Part shown: positions 33,918-44,761 of the stretch, piece by piece
How the letters are laid out: each line of letters starts with the position of its first letter
Numbering within the stretch: the stretch's first letter is position 1
DNA from: Tolypocladium sp. Sup5 PDA-1
Lineage: Eukaryota; Ascomycota; Sordariomycetes; Hypocreales; Ophiocordycipitaceae
Direction of reading: 5' to 3'
Length of the DNA stretch: 64,000 bases
Assembly (NCBI GenBank): GCA_000750105.3
Contig: JPHH03000002.1
Span: 62,001-126,000, forward strand
The notes under the pieces: model-generated
Seen by the model: only the letters and a program-made list of their open reading frames with translations
Told to the model about the DNA's origin: nothing
Databases searched by the model: none
Position numbers and translations under genes: made by a program

Positions 33918-36353
33918 GGCTGGCCGCTGAACTGAAAGGGGGTGTCTGGTGCCCCCTACCGATGTCAAGAGGTTTGTCTGTCTTCAGCTGGCCCTGTGTT
34001 GTTGACGGTCCCCTTGTTCTTAGCCCCCGTGATGCGTTTCCTTGGCGTCTAGATGCGTACGTCGCCTCCTCTCGTAAGCAGCGGAAGGCTACAGAACTGC
34101 CTGGGCCCGTGCTGTGGGCGGGTCTCGTGATGCTAGAGTCAGACGTTGTATACTTGGAGTATCAGACGCGGTGTTAGTGCGTGCTAGTGGCGCGAGATGC
34201 GAGGATGAATATGATGATGTTCAAGGACCGATTCGAGGGACGAGAAGAAGGGAAAAGGAAAGAAAGAAAAGCAAGATGGACGAGTGTGACAGTCAAAGCC
34301 AAGGGGGCCGTGTTTGCGGTCTCTGCGCCGCGGGTGGTGGGCGTGACCGGCCTGTTTGGTTTGGTGTCGGGCCCCAAGACAAGGCAAGGCTGCCGGTACA
34401 CGTTGCTTCTTGGAACCCATCCATCCATCCCATCACGATCCTCCACTCCCACCTGCTGGACTCCTGGCATGCGCTTGAGTCGCTTCAGGCGATGATGCAG
34501 TGGCCGGGGAGGCGCACCGAACCCCTCCAGCGGGCCCTCCCCTGCCCCGCCACTGGCCCGCCACCCCTGCAACGAACCGCTCCAGGCCCGCCCGCTGTAG
34601 CGCTCAGTAACGCCCCCGTCCATCACGGGCACCCGACGCCTCGCCGGTGCGACCACGGGCCTGTGACGTCGGCCATGGCATCGTCATTGGCCCTACCCGT
34701 GCCCTCCACCAGCAGGGCTGACCAACCACGACCCCTGCCGCACGTGTCCTCTGCTCACTCCTCAGCATCAGCGTGTGAGTCTTGCAAGTTGATGTCTCTG
34801 ACTCTGTCCCCTCTTCTCCTCCCAGAAGGCAGCAACAACAGTCCTCAGCTGCAGTTGGGACCCTTGCTGCCCTGCCAGTCTTGTTTCCTCAACGTGCCAA
34901 ATGCCCTCCGGATACTCCGTGACAAGCCCTCGGCACTCCGTATTTCCTTGGTCTTGTCCAGTCTCCTCAGAAAATTCCTGCACTTTTTTGCCATCGCCCT
35001 CGTATGCCCTCCTGATACGAGCGCATGCCGTCGGCAAGGAGCGTCTATCGATTTGGGGCTGTGCGTCGTCGGACTCTGCCGCCGTGCCAGAGTGAGGCTG
35101 TGACCCACGCCCAGACTCCATCAGACACGCACATGTTGTACATGCACCACCCGTTGCATGCATTAGCTGCCACCGCAACGGCAACCTTAAGCCCAGATTC
35201 TCAGCCCGCCCGTTTCTGCTCGCCGTCTAGAATGCCCGCGTTGCTTTTCTTCCTCTCGCGACAAGCCACACCCGTCGAATCAGTCCAGGCTGTGTCCACA
35301 CATGTCCGCATGTCCGAGCTGCGGCGGCGCAATCGTGGCTTCGTCCCCACAGACGAACTCGTCGGATGCCCGACAAGTCACATCCGCAGAGCCTCATCCC
35401 ACGGGCCCCAAGCCCGAGCCCGAGATTTCAGGCAGCCAAGTTGCCCAAACAGGGCTCTGTTTATTCCTCGCTGAAACGGCTTAGATGGCCGCAGCCAAGG
35501 CCGCCTTGTACGGCTCTCCACGAGTCAGACTTTAGCCCCCCAACCGCTATGCACCCTCGCCAGACGTGCCGCTATGCTATACCAACTTACACATAGGTAG
35601 TCCTCGCTGCGCCCCTAGGAATAAGCCAAGTTAGCTATTTGAGCAGTTGTCGGATTTCCGCCTCTTTGCCGATGAGCAGCTGGGAGCCATGCTCCAGCAT
35701 AGTCTGCTGGTTGCCTTCCACCCGGTAAGATCGAGGCAACAAGGCTATTGAACGCCTTGTTCGCAGATCGCCCTCCAACAGGTAGCGTGTGCAGCCAATA
35801 TCGGGCTCAAAGGCCAACCACCTTCTCGCACAGGTCATTACGTCGGCTTACTACTCATGACGGCACGCCCTATCTGGATAGGAAATGATGCACAGCTCGG
35901 ACTGGAAATCCTGATCTCCTCACGTCTCCATGATGCTCACCAGCACGCGGCGCACAGGCTATCCGTACACAGAATTGTTATTGCAAGTCATCCAGTAGTA
36001 GCTGCACATGTTACACCCCAACGCCTCGGCGGCACTTCTCCCGCCGTGTAATATGCCACCGCTATGCAACCGCTTTGGGGGGCGGCACCACCACCACCAC
36101 CACCACCACAGTAAGACGCGCCAACCTAGATCCGCCTTCCCTACCTACGCGCCGTTCGCGTCCCTGTTCTTGGGGGAATTGGCACCGCGTCTCGCCTCGT
36201 CTCCGTAACCACGACAGTTCCAGCCGCATGATATGTACAACGTCCATCCCGGCGGAACCCCCCACCAAGTCGGCGTACACATTTTTGTTGCCTGATCGAG
36301 AATGAATATCATCAATCTCTAGGCACATCGTAGCCTCATCCCGGCAATGCGGC
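33918..36353. other. 2.4-kb intergenic interval
   Basis: Contains the promoter of the gene starting at 33917 and the 3' region of the gene ending at 36354. One open frame of 329 codons on the plus strand (34114-35103) has no domain-like character and is Pro/Ser/Cys-rich. A CAC microsatellite lies near 36089-36111. Confidence 0.5.
36089..36111. repeat. (CAC)n microsatellite
   Basis: About eight near-perfect ACC/CAC units in intergenic DNA. Confidence 0.8.
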
Positions 36354-39134
36354 TCAAATGGCAAGCTTCTCCAGCGAGTACGCATCCACCTTCTGGCTGA
36401 TCAAGTGGCCATGCTCTCGCGTGCTTCGTTGAACCACCTCACCACCCGACACCACCTTCTCTTTCGTAGGCAGCTGCTTCGTCTTCAAGCCGAGTGGCAG
36501 CAGCCGAGACTCCCGTCCCTCCAGCTGAAGCGAGATAGGCTTGTTGTTGTTCCATGTCTGCGGTGTCGCCCAGCTCGTCTCTGCCGCGAGGCCGAAACGA
36601 ACCGCCTCGCCCACGACACCATTCAGGTACACGGCCTCCTCAATCCCCTCCAAGGCTGCAGTTACCTCGAGCTTCAGTGCCGTTAGGAAATCGCCAGCTT
36701 CCGCCTTGTCTGCCCAGGACATGGCGTCATTGAAGAGCCATCCGCCCGCGCCGACGGCATCCAAGCACCGCCCAAGTAGATCCGCTATCAGAGCAATGAC
36801 TCCGTCCGGGGGTGGGTCGTTGCCCTCCGATTCGAAGCTGGTAGGGTCGACATACAGGGATGTCCAGGCGCCTCGAACCAGTTCGACGCGTAGCAAGTAG
36901 ATGAAGGATAGGATCTCCTCGGTCTGTATCGTGGATCGAAGCGCCTTGACCGTCGACACTGCTGGCAGTCGCCACAGCTTGGTGAATGCCAAGGTCAACC
37001 CCCGTGACCGGCTGCTCGACTCGTCTCCGAGGTAGTGCTCGGTGACAGCAATCTCTCGCTCCAAGTCATCAAGGTCCATTTCGTATTTGTCGTTTCCGTC
37101 ATGCGGCTCATTCGTCAGAAGCTTCATGCTGTTCAGCTTCTTGGTGTCAGGGATCAGATCCATGCTTAGCATGAGCGTTCGAATGGCGAGCAACAATTCC
37201 ACCTCGCCTAGTTTGGTTGCCTGCAGGTAGTTGAGGAGTAGTGTCATGGATGGGTCTGCCTCGGTGAGGCACTGAATCAGGTCGCTTGCCAATCTCTTGC
37301 ATTCTGCAGCCTCGGAGCTCAAGTCCGCCCGGAAGGCCACATTCAAGTTTGAAATGGTGACATGACCCGCGACGACGAGGTACGTGGTCACGTTGCTGTC
37401 AGGGAGGACGAGCCGCAGTACCGGCCGGGGCTCGTCGGATGCTGTCATCTCCACCGAGAACACTTGGCTGATGGCGTAAATGACCCAGCGGCGATCAACG
37501 GAAAGATACGGCTTCTCTGTCAGCCACTCCCACTCTGGAATGTCTTGCGAGTCTGGAGTGTCCTGTCCATTGGCCGTCGTTCCGTTTGCTAGGTTGGCTT
37601 CCTTGCGCAGACCCATGTGGAATTTCTGTCGCAAAAGATTCTCCCACTTGGCCAATTCATTGTTGCCGAGTTGCTCATCTGCGACCTGCAACTCCTTGTT
37701 GTACGTGGCCAGATATGACTCGGTCATGGTGCCCGGAACGTAGCGGGAAAATTCCATGGAAGATGCTTCGCATTTCTGTTTCTTCGAGTGTATCTCCACA
37801 GAAGCGCCGCGACCGATAGAGTCAATCAAGAGTCCTTCCTTCCGCCTTTTGCCGTGGGATTTGGGAGGCTCAACATGTATCGAAACGAGGACGTTGTCAA
37901 CTAATGCAACGACGAGGTCTTGGCTGCGTAGATATGTGATGAGCTGGCAAGACTGTGGCCCCTGGCTTTCCGATGGCAGTTCAGACAAGTCTAGCGCGGT
38001 TTTTGCGTGGATTGACCGGTACTGGTAATTGTAGAGGCCAACGGAGTTCAGCGAGGCTGACAAGATGAAGGGTCTTGACAAGCGGATGAACGATTCGGCA
38101 CCGTCCACCTGAACCGTCGACTTCTGCTTCGGAACAGCTCCAGTGAGGTCGTAAAAGTTGACATATCCTGCAAAGAGCTCCAGGAGCAAGCACGACTGAA
38201 CGTCTACCTGATACGTCGGTAGTCCGTCGCGGCCGCCAGCAGTAGCTCCGATGGGGGTAACGTCGAGGGGGATCAGCTTTTGCAAGTCCGCCGACGTTGC
38301 AGAACTGCCAGGAATTGCGGCCAGGACGACCAAATGGCGGCAGACTTGCCCCTGGCTGACGCTTCTGGACACGAAGACGAGAAGAGAGGGGTCAGAGTCG
38401 AGCGCTCTGGGCAGGGCGCTGAAGACTTCGAGTCTGTTCTTGAAGATGCCTTCTCTGAAGTCGGCCAGGCTTCCCGAAGAAACGTATTCCACCTCGAAAT
38501 CATCAATGGCTCCGGCGACGACATCCTGTACGGCCGACTTCGAGGAAGTGGACCATTGAATCGAAAGGGTTTCGCCGGATAAATAAACGAATTCTCCATT
38601 CTGACAAACTGCCACTATGTCTCCAACAGTGGCAGACTGAGCAGTCGAAGAGGAGCCAGTGATGTACCTGATCGGCGAGGTCCGCAAAGTCTGGGATGAA
38701 CTCGTCGAAGTCGTCTTTCCGTCAGGATGCACCACATCTTTGAAAAGAGTGATCTTGTGAGAGGAAGAATCCTTTGTCGCTATAAAGGTGTACCGCAGCA
38801 CGTCGCTGCTGCTGGAGTGCCGGACCCTGACTGAATATGGAGAGCAGGTGAAGGACTCTTGCGGCGGGATGGGATACGACGTGATGAGTCGAGATGCCGG
38901 GACCTGTTCCCGCATTAAAACGCTGAAGTTGGAGTTCATTGGCAAGCTTCTTACATCGTATATGCTCGCAGTCTCTCCATCGACACCGACGGCCAATTCG
39001 GTTCGCTTCCTCTTCTTCTGACCGTCTCGTTGTCCATAGACTTCGCGGGCAACGATTCTGCCGTCGGTGTGATCCAGCGGCCTGGGCAGGGACGCCAGCA
39101 CGTACGGTCGGTGTATCCTGTATTCGGAAGCCAT
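36354..39134 (-). CDS. Utp8-like U3 snoRNP (t-UTP) subunit
   Basis: Nucleolar protein of the t-UTP subcomplex, needed for 35S pre-rRNA transcription and early 18S processing; yeast Utp8 also aids tRNA export. ATG 39134 opens MASEYRIHRPYVLASLPRPL. The order of segments follows yeast Utp8: an N-terminal beta-propeller-like region with SRLITSYPIPPQ, a block with GDIVAVCQNGEFVYLSGETL, then a long helical C-terminal half. A 51-nt stretch at 38904-38954 has intron ends (GTAAGA to CAG), no stop and a length divisible by three; removing it joins SIYD to VPASRLITSY and looks better than translating through it. With it removed the protein has 909 residues, otherwise 926. Identification rests on remembered family pattern, so the fold is likely but the name less certain. 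It is divergent from ELG1. Confidence 0.68.
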   Translation of the reverse strand: MASEYRIHRPYVLASLPRPLDHTDGRIVAREVYGQRDGQKKRKRTELAVGVDGETASIYDVRSLPMNSNFSVLMREQVPASRLITSYPIPPQESFTCSPYSVRVRHSSSSDVLRYTFIATKDSSSHKITLFKDVVHPDGKTTSTSSSQTLRTSPIRYITGSSSTAQSATVGDIVAVCQNGEFVYLSGETLSIQWSTSSKSAVQDVVAGAIDDFEVEYVSSGSLADFREGIFKNRLEVFSALPRALDSDPSLLVFVSRSVSQGQVCRHLVVLAAIPGSSATSADLQKLIPLDVTPIGATAGGRDGLPTYQVDVQSCLLLELFAGYVNFYDLTGAVPKQKSTVQVDGAESFIRLSRPFILSASLNSVGLYNYQYRSIHAKTALDLSELPSESQGPQSCQLITYLRSQDLVVALVDNVLVSIHVEPPKSHGKRRKEGLLIDSIGRGASVEIHSKKQKCEASSMEFSRYVPGTMTESYLATYNKELQVADEQLGNNELAKWENLLRQKFHMGLRKEANLANGTTANGQDTPDSQDIPEWEWLTEKPYLSVDRRWVIYAISQVFSVEMTASDEPRPVLRLVLPDSNVTTYLVVAGHVTISNLNVAFRADLSSEAAECKRLASDLIQCLTEADPSMTLLLNYLQATKLGEVELLLAIRTLMLSMDLIPDTKKLNSMKLLTNEPHDGNDKYEMDLDDLEREIAVTEHYLGDESSSRSRGLTLAFTKLWRLPAVSTVKALRSTIQTEEILSFIYLLRVELVRGAWTSLYVDPTSFESEGNDPPPDGVIALIADLLGRCLDAVGAGGWLFNDAMSWADKAEAGDFLTALKLEVTAALEGIEEAVYLNGVVGEAVRFGLAAETSWATPQTWNNNKPISLQLEGRESRLLPLGLKTKQLPTKEKVVSGGEVVQRSTREHGHLISQKVDAYSLEKLAI

Positions 39135-39681
39135 TGAAAAACGTGCAGCGATGTTCCGAGACAAGCCTCTTGCGTCAAAAGGCAGATTGCAGGTCAGAAT
39201 GCTGCCCGTCGCTGATTTCTCTGTCGCAACGATGAAGCTCGCTGCCAGCCAAAAAAAAATATTGGAGCGGGCCGATGCAAAAATCCGGTAGTGGGGCCAG
39301 GGTCGGAGGAAGGTGCAGGTGGGGCAGAAAACGGAACCTAGCACGGACCAGCCACAAGACGCTGACGCACTGGACAGCGCCTGCCAAAGTCGCGTCTTTA
39401 CGCGTGACAGGCTCCCTTAACGCGGTCAGCCAGAAGGGCGCATCCACCGCAACATTCAACCAGCCGCAGGCAGCTTCAATTCTGTGCACGGCACTCCCGA
39501 CCTCCTGCAACACAACACGGCAGGCTTCGTTCGAAGCGTTGATACTGCATGCGCATCAGCCTTTGCAAGAGATGACTGCGACCCACGGTTGAATTGACTG
39601 GGTAATTTGGCACTTGTCCTTGCCTGCCAATCTCAACGGACACATGCTGACTTGGTTCCCGCGACAGGCTCTCGTGTATCA
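39135..39681. promoter_or_regulatory. Divergent promoter region, UTP8 and ELG1
   Basis: The two start codons lie 547 bp apart on opposite strands. An ACGCGT box lies at 39400-39405 and a run of nine A at 39251-39259. No other gene fits here. Confidence 0.6.
39400..39405. promoter_or_regulatory. MluI cell-cycle box (ACGCGT)
   Basis: ACGCGT is the MBF-binding core in ascomycete yeasts, placed upstream of S-phase genes. It lies 277 bp before the predicted start of ELG1, a replication gene. A single six-base site can occur by chance. Confidence 0.35.
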
Positions 39682-42600
39682 ATGGGATCGGTTTTGGTCG
39701 CCACGATGGTCCAGGGAGGCGTTGGAGAGCCGTCGTCAGAGAAACTCCATCCCTTCTTCGTCAAAGCCACCGGAAGCGACTTACGGTCAACTCCATCCGC
39801 GACGGATGCCAGAGGTACAACTGCCCAGAGTCCCCGACCGGATTCTGGGGACGAGGATCGCCGGAAGAAGCGTCGCAAAACCGATTCTTCTTTGGTGCAA
39901 GATGGAGCCGAAGCGAGGAAACCGCGGCAGAAGAGGAGGAACGGGGGTGTCGGTGGTGCCTCAATGGATGGTGGCATAGTGAGCCATCTCATCAGGCCGC
40001 AACAGAACTCATTACAAGCAGAGTCGACTGCCATGGCACAGCCCATCAGCAAATTCCCGACGCCTCCTCTGAGCGACACACCGGCCAAGCAGCCTGCCCA
40101 GCCTCTCGGATCCGGAAAGGTAGTTGAGCCGAGCGGCGCCGACCACGAACGTCTCCAAACTACATCATCGAATACGAAGAAGGTCTTGAAGTTCAACCCC
40201 GAGACCGGCACTCTTGGATCACCACCAAAACCAAAGCAGCAGAAAAGCCCGTCCCTGATGGCCTGTATTCGATATGGACGCGATGAACAGAACCGAAAGG
40301 ATATTGGTGTTAAGGTCACGCAGATTCTTGACGGCAAGCTGCAGATTCCAGGCACCCCTACCAAAAAGCGTGGGATTCGAACCTCCGCGAAACCAAACGA
40401 TTCATCGGCGAAGCAAAGTGTTGCCCCGAAAACCACGCACCCGTTCTTTGCCAGCAAGGGGACGCCGCAGCCATCAGCGCAAAGTGAGTCGATCGATACC
40501 GCGAAAAAGTCTCCTGCGCCAAAGCACTCTGTCTTCATGTCGACACCGGTCTCCCCGAGAAAGCAGAGAAACCCGTTTGCTCCAACTGATTCAAGTAAGA
40601 TGCCACAATTCGGGATCAAGTCATCAGGGACCAAGATCCCTGGTGCAATGTATCCAATGTGGCCACCAGCGGGGATGAGCCATGTCCGGGGTGAAGGCCC
40701 TGGGAGTATTAACGTGGAAAGAGCTGACTCCGGGACAAATCCATCGAGGAAATCAAAAGGCCACATCACAACCATCACACCCAAAGAATCCATCCTGTCA
40801 CATGTGGTCGACCGATTGGATCTTAACACTGTGCGCGGTAGTCTTCCAAAGGATAAAGACACTTTCACACCAGCCCCTGCAGAATTGCGCCTCCCACAGA
40901 GGTGCTTTGAAAGTGGACTGAAGCTTCAGAAGAGGATAAAATCCCAGCTAGGAGCATCTTCTTTGGTCGCCCTGACCAGCGTTGACGATTCAAGTCAGGA
41001 TGAGCTCGCCACTGCTCCACCGCCAAAGATGCATCCGGCCATAAGCCGCCATTATGGTTCATTGGCAACGCGGCTGTCAGCGTACGACAAATCAAGCTGC
41101 GAGAGCCTTTCTTGGACCCAGAAGTATGCCCCCACGGCCGCGGCACAGGTGCTTCAGTCTGGAAAGGAGGCAGTTCTTCTGAAGCAGTGGCTGGAGGCTA
41201 TGAAGATTCAGTCCGTTGAAACTGGAGGTGATGCGAGCGGGGACAGGGGCAAGGCAAAGTCAGACGGGGCTCCGAAAAAGAAGAGAAGAAAGAACAAACT
41301 GGACGGATTCGTGGTGGATAGCGACGAGGAAGCGAGCGAAATGGATGAGCTTTCCGACGAAGACGACGAGAACCTGGCTGGAATAGGCCTGGTCAAGAAG
41401 TCGGTCATACGAAGTGGCGACGTCGGGGGCAGAGGCTCCAAGGACCAAGGGAGACTGGCCAACACCATTGTCATCAGCGGTCCTCATGGTTGCGGAAAGA
41501 CGGCTGCTGTCTACGCCGTGGCCAAGGAACTCGATTTCGAAGTGTTTGAGATCAACTCTAGTAGTCGCAGAAGTGGCAAGGATATACTGGAGAAGGTTGG
41601 CGACATGACGCGGAATCACTTGGTCCAGCAACATCGAGCCCAGCCCGCATCTGCCGAGGATGACGACGATGACGAAGTCGACAAGGACATCAAGTCCGGG
41701 AAGCAGGGCATGATGACGTCCTTTTTCAAGCCAAAGCCGGCTACTGGAGGAAAACGGCAAACAAAAAAGCAGCCCAAGGAGAAGGCCGACAAGGCGCCCA
41801 AAAGCTCTCCGCCGAAGTCTCAGAAGCAGTCTCTCATCCTACTCGAGGAGGCGGATGTGCTGTACGAGGAGGACAAACAGTTTTGGGCCACCCTGATGGG
41901 AATGATGGCGCAGTCCAAGCGGCCCTTTATCGTGACCTGCAACGACGAGGATCTCATACCGATTCAGGGTCTGAACTTGCACGGCATATTTCGCTTCTCA
42001 CCTCCCCCAGCGAGCCTGGCCGTGGACCTTTGCCTCCTCATTGCCGCCAACGAAGGACATGCGCTAGGGCGGGCAGCTGTTGAGAGTCTCTATCGGTCTC
42101 GTGGCGACGACTTGCGAGCGACAATATCCGAGCTCAACTATTGGTGCCAGATCGGTGTTGGTGATCGCAGAGGAGGCTTTGATTGGTTCTATCTACGATG
42201 GCCAAACGGTTCTGACCTGGACGAGAACGGCGATGTGGTCCGAGTCATCAGTGAAAACACATATCTGCAGGGTATGGGGTGGATTGGGCGCGATATGATC
42301 GCTACAACGCCGGAGACACTGGTGATGGAGGAGGAGGTCCTGCACCAAGCCTGGGACTCGTGGCAGCTGGACATGGGCGACTGGTACGATTCACTGAACA
42401 TAGAGGCTCCCACAAGTGCAACTTTACAGACGTCCTCCCGGCCTACTGATAGAGCCAAGGCCCTGGCCGCCTATGACGAATTCTGTGGCGCGATGAGCGG
42501 AGCGGACATCTGCTCTAGCGGTGCCTTTGACACAATACTGCGGGAACACATGGATCCAACACTACCGAATCTCCCCAGCAGGGTCAGGGACGACTTCACT

Positions 42601-43245
42601 ATTGGGCGCACGCTTCTGGAAGCGGACCCTGCAGCACCATCGACTTCTCCGAATACAGCCATATCGACGTCAATGAAGTCCCTCACGCGAGAGATCTGGC
42701 ACAACTATGCAACAGGCTTGAAGAAGCTTGCGGATTCCTCGGCGCTGAAGGCCGTTGGCGAAGGCAAGGCAATCTCTATTCTGGACGCGTCGTTCCGGAC
42801 GCGTCGCCATCAGTTGATTCGACTTGACGTTGCCCGAGCATTTGACGCCATCGCCATCTCTCCCAAAGCCCAGCCAACCTCTCATCTTGATCCTTCGGTC
42901 TTTGACCGCACCATGAAACTCATCGTCGTCGACGTCGCGCCTTGGGTTCGCGGCATAGTGGCGTACGAGCACCAACTCATGCAGGAGCGGTTGAAACTCA
43001 GCAACCTACTCAGCGAGGGAGGGAAGAAGAAGCGCATGCGCACCACGCGGAGTGCGATCTCTGCTTTGGAGGGCGGCGAGCGAAGGACGACTCGCAAGGA
43101 GCGGTACTTTGGGAACTGCCTGTCGACGGGGGTTGTCATGCGGACTGGCGCAGAATCATTTCAAGACGCTGTTCCGGAGAAAGTCCAGGAAGGGGACCCG
43201 GAAGACAACGTCAGGAGCAGCCCGCTGTCGGTTGAATCGCCATGA
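39682..43245 (+). CDS. Elg1/ATAD5, large subunit of the PCNA-unloading RFC-like complex
   Basis: Nuclear AAA+ protein that replaces Rfc1 in the complex removing PCNA (unmodified or SUMOylated) from DNA after replication. Single exon, 1187 residues from ATG 39682; upstream in-frame codons are not ATG. The N-terminal 480 residues are low-complexity with two HPFF motifs (near residues 22 and 252). SWTQKYAPTAAAQVL near 480 is the usual RFC-type entry; Walker A is GPHGCGKTAAV near 600, EINSSSRRSGKDI follows, Walker B is LILLEEADVLYEED near 718, and TCND with LHGIFRF marks sensor 1 and beyond. The Walker B carries Glu-Glu-Ala-Asp where most helicase-loader subunits have Asp-Glu, as seen in this branch. 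Inside the AAA+ domain lies a charged insert with QGMMTSFF near 675, a good PCNA-interacting peptide pattern. Confidence 0.87.
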   Translation: MGSVLVATMVQGGVGEPSSEKLHPFFVKATGSDLRSTPSATDARGTTAQSPRPDSGDEDRRKKRRKTDSSLVQDGAEARKPRQKRRNGGVGGASMDGGIVSHLIRPQQNSLQAESTAMAQPISKFPTPPLSDTPAKQPAQPLGSGKVVEPSGADHERLQTTSSNTKKVLKFNPETGTLGSPPKPKQQKSPSLMACIRYGRDEQNRKDIGVKVTQILDGKLQIPGTPTKKRGIRTSAKPNDSSAKQSVAPKTTHPFFASKGTPQPSAQSESIDTAKKSPAPKHSVFMSTPVSPRKQRNPFAPTDSSKMPQFGIKSSGTKIPGAMYPMWPPAGMSHVRGEGPGSINVERADSGTNPSRKSKGHITTITPKESILSHVVDRLDLNTVRGSLPKDKDTFTPAPAELRLPQRCFESGLKLQKRIKSQLGASSLVALTSVDDSSQDELATAPPPKMHPAISRHYGSLATRLSAYDKSSCESLSWTQKYAPTAAAQVLQSGKEAVLLKQWLEAMKIQSVETGGDASGDRGKAKSDGAPKKKRRKNKLDGFVVDSDEEASEMDELSDEDDENLAGIGLVKKSVIRSGDVGGRGSKDQGRLANTIVISGPHGCGKTAAVYAVAKELDFEVFEINSSSRRSGKDILEKVGDMTRNHLVQQHRAQPASAEDDDDDEVDKDIKSGKQGMMTSFFKPKPATGGKRQTKKQPKEKADKAPKSSPPKSQKQSLILLEEADVLYEEDKQFWATLMGMMAQSKRPFIVTCNDEDLIPIQGLNLHGIFRFSPPPASLAVDLCLLIAANEGHALGRAAVESLYRSRGDDLRATISELNYWCQIGVGDRRGGFDWFYLRWPNGSDLDENGDVVRVISENTYLQGMGWIGRDMIATTPETLVMEEEVLHQAWDSWQLDMGDWYDSLNIEAPTSATLQTSSRPTDRAKALAAYDEFCGAMSGADICSSGAFDTILREHMDPTLPNLPSRVRDDFTIGRTLLEADPAAPSTSPNTAISTSMKSLTREIWHNYATGLKKLADSSALKAVGEGKAISILDASFRTRRHQLIRLDVARAFDAIAISPKAQPTSHLDPSVFDRTMKLIVVDVAPWVRGIVAYEHQLMQERLKLSNLLSEGGKKKRMRTTRSAISALEGGERRTTRKERYFGNCLSTGVVMRTGAESFQDAVPEKVQEGDPEDNVRSSPLSVESP

Positions 43246-43487
43246 CAGCGGCTCCTCGACTTGAAGTTGTGCCGGGACAAGGCATATGCAGCTTACTGCG
43301 CGGGCTAGACGCATATACAAACACTTTGCTCGAGCTATATCGAAATGAAGACGCATGATAAATGAGATTCGTTACTGCCGCACTGCCTCTACTAGCCGTT
43401 GAAGGATATCAGTTGCGCAGCCGTCATAAAATACCTACCTAGGTCCAAAAGGCTATATCATCGTCAAGTCATTAACATCACGGTCGT

Positions 43488-44246
43488 TCATCGAGGCGGC
43501 GTCTGCCCGTCCCGCCTCATCGGCGTCCTCTCGACGACATAGATCATCTCGTCCGGATGCGCCATGGTCCCGTCCCGCCTGTAATACTTTTCCTCCACAT
43601 ACGTCGGCTCCGCCAGGCGCCTCCTCATGCGCTCCTCGCGCCGCTGCTCCCGCGCGTGTCTAAAGCCGTCGTCCTCGCGCCGCCGCCGCTCCACGCTCGA
43701 GGACACGCGCGCGCTCCTGGTCCTGCGCAGCGGGCCGTCGCCTGCGCCGCCGGACATGACGATGTCCTCCTCGTAGTAGACCCTCCCGCCCCTGCTGCGC
43801 ACTCTCCTCCTGCGCCGGTCGTCGTCGTCGTCGTCGTCATAGTCCCTGTACCTATCCCGGCTGCGGCGCCCGCGGCGGTCGTTATCGTCGTCGTCGCCGA
43901 CAATGGCGGGCTTGATCTTCGTCTCCCACTCCTCCTTGGCGCCGTGCAGCACACCCTTGGGCCAGAACTTGTGCGCGACGACGGCGGCGACGCCGATGCC
44001 GAGGAGGAGCCCCGCGGAGCCCTTGATGAGGCTGTCCTTCTTCTCCTTCTCCTCGTGCGAGAGGCGCCCGCGGGGACGCGGGGACGAGCGGCTGAGCGAG
44101 CGCGTGCGGGAGCGCGTCCGCGAGTGGGAGTGCGAGTAGGAGTGCGAGTACGTGCGCGGCCGGGACCGGGACGTGGAGGGCGAGGAGGAGGGCGAGTGGG
44201 AGAAGCGGTGGGAGGGGTGCCGGGACTGGGATCGCGAACGGTCCAT
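43488..44246 (-). CDS. Ser/Arg-rich protein with one hydrophobic segment, unknown function
   Basis: Single exon, 252 residues from ATG 44246; the frame stays open further upstream, so an upstream exon cannot be ruled out. The first 80 residues are Ser/Arg/His-rich (SR-like dipeptides). Near residues 90-112 there is a Gly/Ala/Leu-rich hydrophobic stretch, GSAGLLLGIGVAAVVAHKFW, able to span a membrane or form a glycine zipper. Runs of Asp and Arg follow, partly encoded by a CGT/GTC repeat near 43819-43841. The C terminus (YVEEKYYRRDGTMAHPDEMIYVVERTP) is less repetitive and may be the conserved part. I do not recognise a family. Convergent with ELG1, 242 bp between stops. Confidence 0.65.
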   Translation of the reverse strand: MDRSRSQSRHPSHRFSHSPSSSPSTSRSRPRTYSHSYSHSHSRTRSRTRSLSRSSPRPRGRLSHEEKEKKDSLIKGSAGLLLGIGVAAVVAHKFWPKGVLHGAKEEWETKIKPAIVGDDDDNDRRGRRSRDRYRDYDDDDDDDRRRRRVRSRGGRVYYEEDIVMSGGAGDGPLRRTRSARVSSSVERRRREDDGFRHAREQRREERMRRRLAEPTYVEEKYYRRDGTMAHPDEMIYVVERTPMRRDGQTPPR

Positions 44247-44761
44247 GGTGCTTGGAGGGGCAGGGTTGAAGCGTCGAGGCTGCGATAATGCTGGATGGTT
44301 TGGTTGATGCTGATGTCGGATCGTGTAAGTGCGAGCAGCTAGCTGTAAACGGGCCGACAACCAAGAACTGGACAAGCGACAGCTCTCAAAGAAGCGAGGC
44401 CCGGAAAAAGAGATCCAGAAGAGATATGCCCGTCGGCGCTGGCCTCGCAAGCACTGATGTTCAGGATGCAGTCTCCGGACAGCCCTCGCGCCGTCAGCAC
44501 ACGTCTCTCGAACACTTGCGGCGCGCAACGCTTTGTATCCGGCACGGAGCAAGCACACAGGCGGCAGGCGAACAACCCCCAATTGCTCGCCAAAAGGGCT
44601 TGACCGAAGAGAAAATGTCCAGAAATGGAGACCGGGAGGGAGCTCGTCGGTGGCAGGTGAGAGAGGGGCCGCGGGGGGAGCGCAGTCGGATATGTCGGGA
44701 TCCAAGGGCTGACGATCCGATCCCCCGAGGCTATGACGATGCGCGCCCTGAAGCACCTCGG

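Noticed and set aside
34114..35103. 329-codon plus-strand frame between two minus-strand genes
   Set aside because: Pro/Ser/Cys-rich without domain, weak start context, and no resemblance to a known family.
39633..40868. 411-codon open frame on the minus strand
   Set aside because: Antisense of the Elg1 N-terminal low-complexity region; no motif and no family resemblance.
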